From assembly GCA_937876495.1 (NCBI GenBank), contig CALEGL010000270.1:1-10529 (forward strand): a stretch of 10,529 bases of DNA. The letters run 5' to 3'. The notes below the pieces were generated by a model. The model searched no databases. It worked only from the letters and a program-made list of their open reading frames with translations, and was not told the DNA's origin. The position numbers were made by a program, and so were the translations under genes. This DNA is from an uncultured Bifidobacterium sp. (GTDB taxonomy: Bacteria > Actinomycetota > Actinomycetes > Actinomycetales > Bifidobacteriaceae). Of this stretch, positions 6,464 through 10,529 are shown one piece after another (positions within the stretch are counted from its first letter, which is position 1; each line of letters opens with the position of its first letter).

Positions 6464-6499
6464 GTTGGCCTCGGCTTTCCGTGGAGCACCGAGGCCAAC
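6464..6499 (-). terminator. Strong hairpin downstream of the surface protein gene
   Basis: GTTGGCCTCGG (6464-6474) and CCGAGGCCAAC (6489-6499) are perfect 11-base arms with a 14-base loop. It begins 39 bases after the stop of the surface protein gene (minus strand), where a transcription terminator is expected, and before the aldehyde dehydrogenase gene. There is no T-run on the minus strand after the stem, so it may act as a non-canonical terminator or an mRNA 3' end stabiliser. The rest of the interval 6247-6538 shows no other clear element. Confidence 0.55.
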
Positions 6500-6538
6500 A
6501 TATTCGTCGAAGGACGCCGGCCGACGACGCCTACCACG

Positions 6539-8896
6539 TCAATGGCGGCGACCATCACCAGCGCTCCGACGCAGCAGAAGAGCCGCGGCCAACGCCAGAA
6601 CTGCGGATGCCGTCAGCACGTACAGCCAGACCGACCCGACGCCGGTGACGGGCAGGGCGATGGTCGTGGAATCGACGACCGTGACGACCTCTCCGGGAGC
6701 GCCCAGCTCATGGGAGGCAAGGATGTCGCCCTCCGCCGAAACCACGGCCGCCCTCCAGAACACAAGGCCCGCCGACGGGGACCGGACGTCCGGACTTCGG
6801 GCCGAGCAGAAGAAACCCTCCCCGTTGCCGTCATCATCGACGGCCTCGTCACCATCCGTCCCGTCCGTGGCCGGGCATTCGATGGCCACATCGACGGCAT
6901 CCAGAAGTCTGTCGGCGTCGGACTCGGGAACCGTTCCATGCCTGACGGCCTCGTAGGCGGTGAACTCGACGGTGGCGCCATCAGGAACGTCTCCGGTGAT
7001 GCGGGCGACATCGTGGAAGGGTTCATCGATACGGACGCGTTCCGGATCGACTGCCGTGACGATGGAAAGAGCCAGCGTCTCCGGGGCATCCGCGGGAATC
7101 ACGCGGACCCTTTCCCAGGGGTCGTCATAGGCGCTCGCCGCCGGCATCGCCCGGTCATCCCCCGCGAAGCTCCAGACAAAGACATACCAGCCGGGATCCT
7201 CTGCCGTGACATGGACGGGATTCCCGTGGATGTCGGTTGCACCCCCACCCACCCGCAGCTCGCCGTTACGCGCCGGATACTCCCATGTCCCCACCAGTCG
7301 GTGATGCTCATCCTCCTGTGGCACCGACGAACCGTCCGGACGGAAGGAATCCGCCGCCAACGGATCGTCCTCATCCCCCGCCCACCACACACTCACCCTG
7401 GCGACGGGGTCATCGGCATCCAGACCCCACCCCTCATCGCCGTCGAAGGAACCATGGTCATCGGGAAGACCCGACACGGTGATGACATCCTCGATCTCGG
7501 CTCCCACGCGCACCTCATGCTCCACCACCGAGGATTCGACAGTCGGCCGCGAACGCACCGACACGGTCTCCGACGCCTCCAGGAAGGGGGTGACGACGTC
7601 CGATCGCACAAAGACCTCGGCAGTATCGCTGAGCGAGTCCCGGCTGAACGCCCACACCCATGTGCCCAGACCCATGCCGGAGGCCAGGTATGGGATGCTT
7701 CCCCCGGGCTCGGTGACCGCCTGCACGGTGACGCTCTGTCCGGCCGAGGTGAATGCGGCTCGCCCGTATCCCACCGGTACGAACCCGCGATCGCCGAGCC
7801 GTGCAAGGAACTCCGGTGCCGTCTCATCCGACTCGGGTGAAATTCCCTTGTCCAGCATCCCGCTTGGAATCCCCTCGAAGTACCAGCCTTCGGCATCAAG
7901 CACAAGACCCTCGGCCCATCCGGCCGGGTTCTCCGCGACGTCCACCGTGACCTCGTCCTTCACGACGGACCCCTCATCGAGCACCCGCATGGGAACGCGG
8001 GTCGTCAGGGAGGGAACGAAATCCTGGCGGAGGAAGAACACCACGACGTCCGACGCCAGGGAGGGGGACGCCAGACGGACGAAGTCCTGCGAACTCACCG
8101 CCCGCTCCACCCGCCCGCGGGAGAAGGAAGCCTTGGCGGACACCGAGCCGGCACCCGTCGACGTCCATGCATGCTCCGTCCAATCCGTCGACGACACCGC
8201 GGACATCGTGGAGGACCCGTCACCGAAGAGGGCCGGACCCTCCAGGGACACCTCGTACGGGACGGAGTCCACGGGCTCGCCCAGCGAATTGATCACCAGC
8301 ACCCTCACCGACCCACTCAGAGGATCCTCACCGACGATCTGCTCGACCCTGATCTCGACGGGCGCCAGGCTGGCCGACTCCGCCCAGAGCTCGTCAACGC
8401 GGGCGGAGAGTTCTGGATCAAGAGATTCTGAATCAATAGCTTGAGAGGATAACTTACCTCGGCTCAACGTTTGAGGTGCAGAAACCTCATTTTGCAATGA
8501 TTTATTTAAGTCGTATTGAGCTTCGGCAATTCGCGCAATCGACGCATGCACCACAGGATCCAAACTGTCCTGATACCTGGCCATCAGCCAGGCCAGACGG
8601 GCCGCATCCTCGCCCTCGGGAAGCGCGGCCACACCGGTGACCTCATAATCCAGGGGAACGTCGCTTTCGATGCAGTAGTACTTGCGCCCCTCATGGTCCA
8701 TCGCGAGAGCTCCCTCGACGATCAGACCCTCATCGGTCTCGTATTCCAGAAGATAGCCTTCCAGCAGAACCGTGGGGGTCAGTCTCAGCGTCTCCGCACG
8801 GGCGGGGGCGACCAAGGTCGCGGACGCCAGAACGGCAGCCGCGGCGGTGACCATGACGATCACGGCGGCGGCCAATCGTTGCACGGATTGGGTCAT
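6539..8896 (-). CDS. LPXTG-anchored surface protein with candidate thioester-type N-terminal domain
   Basis: This 785-residue protein should be secreted and covalently attached to the cell wall by a sortase. A signal peptide covers 1-34 (VQR, then an Ala/Val core, ending APARA). The N-terminal domain has KYYCIES (72-78) and DAARLAWLMARYQDSLDPVV (97-116), which recall Gram-positive thioester (TQXA-type) adhesin domains where Cys in YCI bonds to a Gln; Gln127 in AEAQYDL is a possible partner. Beta-rich regions follow (about 180-270, 280-430), then two related modules at about 461-484 and 620-645 sharing V-D/G-x-x-x-x-D-V-x-x-[ST]-G-x-x-P-D. An acidic stretch (677-692) precedes LPVTG (748-752), a membrane helix (about 755-775) and the basic tail RRSAGDGRRH. 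The start at 8896 has AAAGGA six bases upstream and gives the signal peptide directly. The gene carries a low-GC patch (see repeat/other entry). A role as adhesin or host-binding protein is inferred. Confidence 0.85.
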   Translation of the reverse strand: MTQSVQRLAAAVIVMVTAAAAVLASATLVAPARAETLRLTPTVLLEGYLLEYETDEGLIVEGALAMDHEGRKYYCIESDVPLDYEVTGVAALPEGEDAARLAWLMARYQDSLDPVVHASIARIAEAQYDLNKSLQNEVSAPQTLSRGKLSSQAIDSESLDPELSARVDELWAESASLAPVEIRVEQIVGEDPLSGSVRVLVINSLGEPVDSVPYEVSLEGPALFGDGSSTMSAVSSTDWTEHAWTSTGAGSVSAKASFSRGRVERAVSSQDFVRLASPSLASDVVVFFLRQDFVPSLTTRVPMRVLDEGSVVKDEVTVDVAENPAGWAEGLVLDAEGWYFEGIPSGMLDKGISPESDETAPEFLARLGDRGFVPVGYGRAAFTSAGQSVTVQAVTEPGGSIPYLASGMGLGTWVWAFSRDSLSDTAEVFVRSDVVTPFLEASETVSVRSRPTVESSVVEHEVRVGAEIEDVITVSGLPDDHGSFDGDEGWGLDADDPVARVSVWWAGDEDDPLAADSFRPDGSSVPQEDEHHRLVGTWEYPARNGELRVGGGATDIHGNPVHVTAEDPGWYVFVWSFAGDDRAMPAASAYDDPWERVRVIPADAPETLALSIVTAVDPERVRIDEPFHDVARITGDVPDGATVEFTAYEAVRHGTVPESDADRLLDAVDVAIECPATDGTDGDEAVDDDGNGEGFFCSARSPDVRSPSAGLVFWRAAVVSAEGDILASHELGAPGEVVTVVDSTTIALPVTGVGSVWLYVLTASAVLALAAALLLRRSAGDGRRH
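8415..8525 (-). other. Low-GC patch inside the surface protein gene
   Basis: By direct count bases 8421-8520 contain about 38 G or C, whereas the flanking gene is clearly GC-rich. The frame stays open. The patch encodes roughly residues 125-160 (QYDLNKSLQNEVS onward), just after the candidate thioester domain, and uses codons such as TTA and AAT that are rare around it. It may be a recombined or inserted segment. Confidence 0.7.
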
Positions 8897-8902
8897 GGGT
8901 GG

Positions 8903-8912
8903 TCCTTTCCTC
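8903..8912 (-). promoter_or_regulatory. Ribosome binding site of the surface protein gene
   Basis: GAGGAAAGGA on the minus strand ends six bases before the ATG at 8896. It excludes the much longer in-frame start at 9493, which would run through the ppa gene on the other strand. Confidence 0.85.
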
Positions 8913-8923
8913 AGGCGGATACA

Positions 8924-8945
8924 CCTCTCCCCCCAATGGGAGAGG
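8924..8945 (-). promoter_or_regulatory. Leader hairpin just upstream of the surface protein ribosome binding site
   Basis: CCTCTCCC and GGGAGAGG form perfect 8-base arms (8924-8931 and 8938-8945) with a 6-base loop. The structure ends 11 bases before the SD. It may influence translation of the surface protein or be an operator. No family of riboswitch was recognised. Confidence 0.45.
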
Positions 8946-9042
8946 ACGCACCGAGGCTTGCATGGCCGTCCGGCGGAAATCCACGGTGGCGAAACACGGT
9001 GGTCGAAGCCACGTCCCCACGCATGCCTGACATGGAACGTCG

Positions 9043-9059
9043 CCGGACGTCCCGTCCGG
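9043..9059. promoter_or_regulatory. Palindrome upstream of ppa
   Basis: CCGGACG (9043-9049) and CGTCCGG (9053-9059) are perfect arms with a 3-base spacer. They lie just upstream of a TATTCT sequence (9067-9072, four of six to TATAAT), the best -10 candidate for ppa. An operator or part of the divergent promoter region (8897-9127) is plausible; no matching -35 box is visible. Confidence 0.35.
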
Positions 9060-9066
9060 TGACGAG

Positions 9067-9072
9067 TATTCT
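9067..9072 (+). promoter_or_regulatory. Possible -10 element of the ppa promoter
   Basis: TATTCT lies 56 bases before the ppa ATG. It matches the consensus at four positions. The expected -35 position falls in the palindrome at 9043-9059 and does not resemble TTGACA. A CTGACA at 9027-9032 is too far away to pair with it. Confidence 0.3.
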
Positions 9073-9127
9073 GGGGAAGGGCTGACCTCAACCACCAACC
9101 GATCTCAACCCCCATAAGGAGACTGAT

Positions 9128-9622
9128 ATGGCAGAGACCTTCAACGTCGTCGTCGAGATTCCCCGCGGATCCAAGAACAAGTACGAGGTGGACCACGACA
9201 GCGGACGCGTGTTCCTCGACCGCACGCTGTTCACGGCGATGGGATATCCGGATGACTACGGGTACATCGACGGCACGCTGGGCGAGGACGGGGATCCGCT
9301 CGACGCCCTGGTGATGATCCCGAATTCGGTGTTCCCCGGCTGCGTCGTCACATGCCGTGCAGTCGGGCTGTATCACATGGTCGACGAGGCCGGCGGGGAT
9401 GACAAGGTCCTGTGCGTCCCGGCGGACGTGCGCTTCGACGACGTCAAGGACATCGACGACGTGAACGAGTATCACAAGGCGGAGATCAAGCACTTCTTCG
9501 AGCAGTACAAGGCCCTCGAGCCCGGCAAGGAGGTCAAGCCCGGCGACTTCTGGGCCGGCGCCGCCCAGGCGGAGAAGGAGATCGTCGCCGCGCGTGAGCG
9601 TCTGGCGAAGTCCGGCGAGTGA
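9128..9622 (+). CDS. ppa: Inorganic pyrophosphatase, soluble family I
   Basis: This 164-residue cytoplasmic enzyme hydrolyses pyrophosphate to two phosphates with Mg2+, pulling nucleic acid, protein and lipid biosynthesis forward. The family signature DGDPLDA (54-60) supplies the metal-binding Asp54, Asp56 and Asp59, equivalent to Asp65, Asp67 and Asp70 of the E. coli enzyme. [13 protein letters not shown] (10-22) carries the conserved basic residues, [11 protein letters not shown] (40-50) the conserved Tyr and Asp, and [10 protein letters not shown] (89-98) further metal and phosphate ligands. [14 protein letters not shown] (121-134) is the typical C-terminal helix. Length is normal for actinobacteria. 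The sequence is strikingly similar to bifidobacterial Ppa as I remember it and is my main taxonomic clue. AAGGAG (9116-9121) lies six bases before the ATG. The gene stands alone, closed by a strong terminator. Confidence 0.97.
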   Translation: MAETFNVVVEIPRGSKNKYEVDHDSGRVFLDRTLFTAMGYPDDYGYIDGTLGEDGDPLDALVMIPNSVFPGCVVTCRAVGLYHMVDEAGGDDKVLCVPADVRFDDVKDIDDVNEYHKAEIKHFFEQYKALEPGKEVKPGDFWAGAAQAEKEIVAARERLAKSGE

Positions 9623-9658
9623 CTTCGTTCCTGAGGAGCGATTCTCCCAGGTAATGCG

Positions 9659-9694
9659 AAGGGCCCGTCCGCATCATCATGCGGACGGGCCCTT
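9659..9694 (+). terminator. Bidirectional hairpin terminator between ppa and the membrane protein gene
   Basis: AAGGGCCCGTCCGCAT (9659-9674) and its exact reverse complement (9679-9694) form a 16-base stem with a 4-base loop, starting 37 bases after the ppa stop. The A and T pairs at the base of the stem give AA...TT flanks in both directions, followed by CCATATT on the plus strand. It should serve both ppa and the convergent gene ending at 9755. Confidence 0.85.
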
Positions 9695-9754
9695 CCATAT
9701 TCACCGGTATTCACCAGGACGGTCATGATCGTCCCGCCGGCACAGGGCGGGCTA

Positions 9755-10483
9755 TCAGAGCACGGGCAGCAGCACGACCAGAAGATAGACGACGTATCCC
9801 GTCATCAGCACGGGCAGCAGGGCCACGCCGACCCAGGGAAGTCTGGCCGCCGGGTCCGGATCGGCATCCGCCCACCAGACGCAGGACAGCACGGAGGCGA
9901 CGACAAGCACCACGACGAGGACGATCAGAAGAAAGGCCTTTCGGCCGCCCGTCCCCCACGGCATCAAATCAGGCAGGAAAAGCCATCCGGCCGCACCGAT
10001 CAGAGCCACCGCGCTCGTGATGCTATGCGATAACGACCGGACAAGATGCGCTCGGCTCACGCGTACCATCTGACGGCCGAAAGAGACCACGACCGTCGCC
10101 ACCAGCAGCACGGCGACGACGACCGACCACACGGAGACGGCGGACCATCCGCGGACGATCATCAGCGAGGACAGGTCATTCGATTTCGGGGTACCGGAGG
10201 AGACCATGGCCGCAGCGGCCACAAGCAGGGAGGCGAGTCCCCCCGCCGCACCGAGCACGCGATCGGCGACGCCTCCGCGGAAGGGCCAGAGGACGAGAAA
10301 GACAAGAGCCACGACCGCCACGACCGCCATGGGGATGACGGTTCCCGCGGTCGCGCCGCAGACGAGCAGGACCAGGAACGCGAGAAACTGGACGATGACG
10401 ACGGAGACCATCGCCAGCGAATCCGTTCTGCGCATGGGCGACCGCCCTGATTCCTCCGACACCACCGGCTGCCCCGACGTCAT
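9755..10483 (-). CDS. Conserved-looking membrane protein with seven predicted helices
   Basis: I cannot give this 242-residue protein a function. After a polar N-terminus of about 22 residues, hydrophobic stretches at about 24-43, 48-68, 76-95, 114-135, 152-172, 182-203 and 216-240 suggest seven membrane helices. This is an odd number that would place the termini on opposite sides. The loop between helices 4 and 5 is basic (FGRQMVRVSRAHLVRSLSHS, 135-154), so it is probably cytoplasmic, placing the N-terminus in the cytoplasm as well. A WWADADPDPAAR loop (203-214) precedes the last helix. No catalytic or transport motif is visible. The start at 10483 is supported by GGGAGG ending five bases upstream. 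It converges on ppa; the shared terminator lies between. Similar unnamed membrane proteins occur in bifidobacteria, from memory. Confidence 0.78.
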   Translation of the reverse strand: MTSGQPVVSEESGRSPMRRTDSLAMVSVVIVQFLAFLVLLVCGATAGTVIPMAVVAVVALVFLVLWPFRGGVADRVLGAAGGLASLLVAAAAMVSSGTPKSNDLSSLMIVRGWSAVSVWSVVVAVLLVATVVVSFGRQMVRVSRAHLVRSLSHSITSAVALIGAAGWLFLPDLMPWGTGGRKAFLLIVLVVVLVVASVLSCVWWADADPDPAARLPWVGVALLPVLMTGYVVYLLVVLLPVL

Positions 10484-10529
10484 CCGCGCCTCCCGTCATC
10501 GATCCGTCCTTCCCGCGCCTCACCACGCC

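Noticed and set aside
6247..6558. Longer aldehyde dehydrogenase starting at 6558
   Set aside because: It would overlap the end of the surface protein gene, include the hairpin at 6464-6499 as coding, and add about 100 residues unlike the family.
5783..7840. 685-residue plus-strand open frame across the aldehyde dehydrogenase and surface protein genes
   Set aside because: It spans two well-supported minus-strand genes and the gap between them, is rich in Arg/Pro/Gly and has no domain.
8897..9493. 199-residue N-terminal extension of the surface protein on the minus strand
   Set aside because: It would lie antisense to ppa and would bury a clear signal peptide; the SD at 8903-8912 fixes the start at 8896.
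9659..9694. Possible mobile-element inverted repeat end
   Set aside because: The 16-base stem with 4-base loop between convergent gene ends is fully explained as a shared terminator, and no transposase is present.

Overview
The window looks like chromosome from a high-GC Gram-positive actinobacterium, most likely of the family Bifidobacteriaceae. The main evidence is the 164-residue inorganic pyrophosphatase at 9128-9622, which closely resembles bifidobacterial Ppa from memory. Supporting signs are the strongly GC-biased codon use, Shine-Dalgarno (SD) sites such as AAGGAG and GGAGG, and an LPXTG-type surface protein. No rRNA, tRNA, CRISPR array, transposase or replication origin was recognised.

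Layout from left to right: (1) bases 1-323 hold the 3' end of a forward gene for a 3-hydroxyisobutyrate dehydrogenase-type NAD(P) oxidoreductase. (2) Bases 564-1676 encode an FMN-dependent L-lactate oxidase with every active-site residue I could align to the Aerococcus enzyme. (3) Bases 1781-1987 and 2364-2741 encode a small CxxC protein and a small three-helix membrane protein. They are separated by 376 non-coding bases with small inverted repeats. (4) Bases 2830-3030 (minus) encode a 66-residue, very basic protein of a family I associate with phage-type small hypotheticals. It is divergent from (5) an AAT-family amino acid permease at 3182-4711. (6) On the minus strand, an aldehyde dehydrogenase (4681-6246) converges on the permease with a 31-base overlap. 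Upstream of it lies a 785-residue sortase-anchored surface protein (6539-8896). (7) Bases 9128-9622 encode ppa, followed by a near-ideal hairpin terminator. A seven-helix membrane protein (9755-10483, minus) converges on it from the right.

How the genes fit together: most are single-gene units with their own SD, often alternating in strand, so little can be said about operons. The oxidoreductase fragment, lactate oxidase and aldehyde dehydrogenase are all redox enzymes acting on small hydroxyacids or aldehydes. The permease imports amino acids and Ppa removes pyrophosphate. No single pathway is demonstrated.

The most interesting item is the surface protein. It carries a signal peptide, a candidate thioester-type domain (Cys75 in YYCIE), repeated beta-type modules and an LPVTG anchor. 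A patch of about 100 bases at roughly 38% GC interrupts its otherwise GC-rich gene exactly in the candidate thioester region. I did not find a convincing new multi-gene defence or mobile system here.
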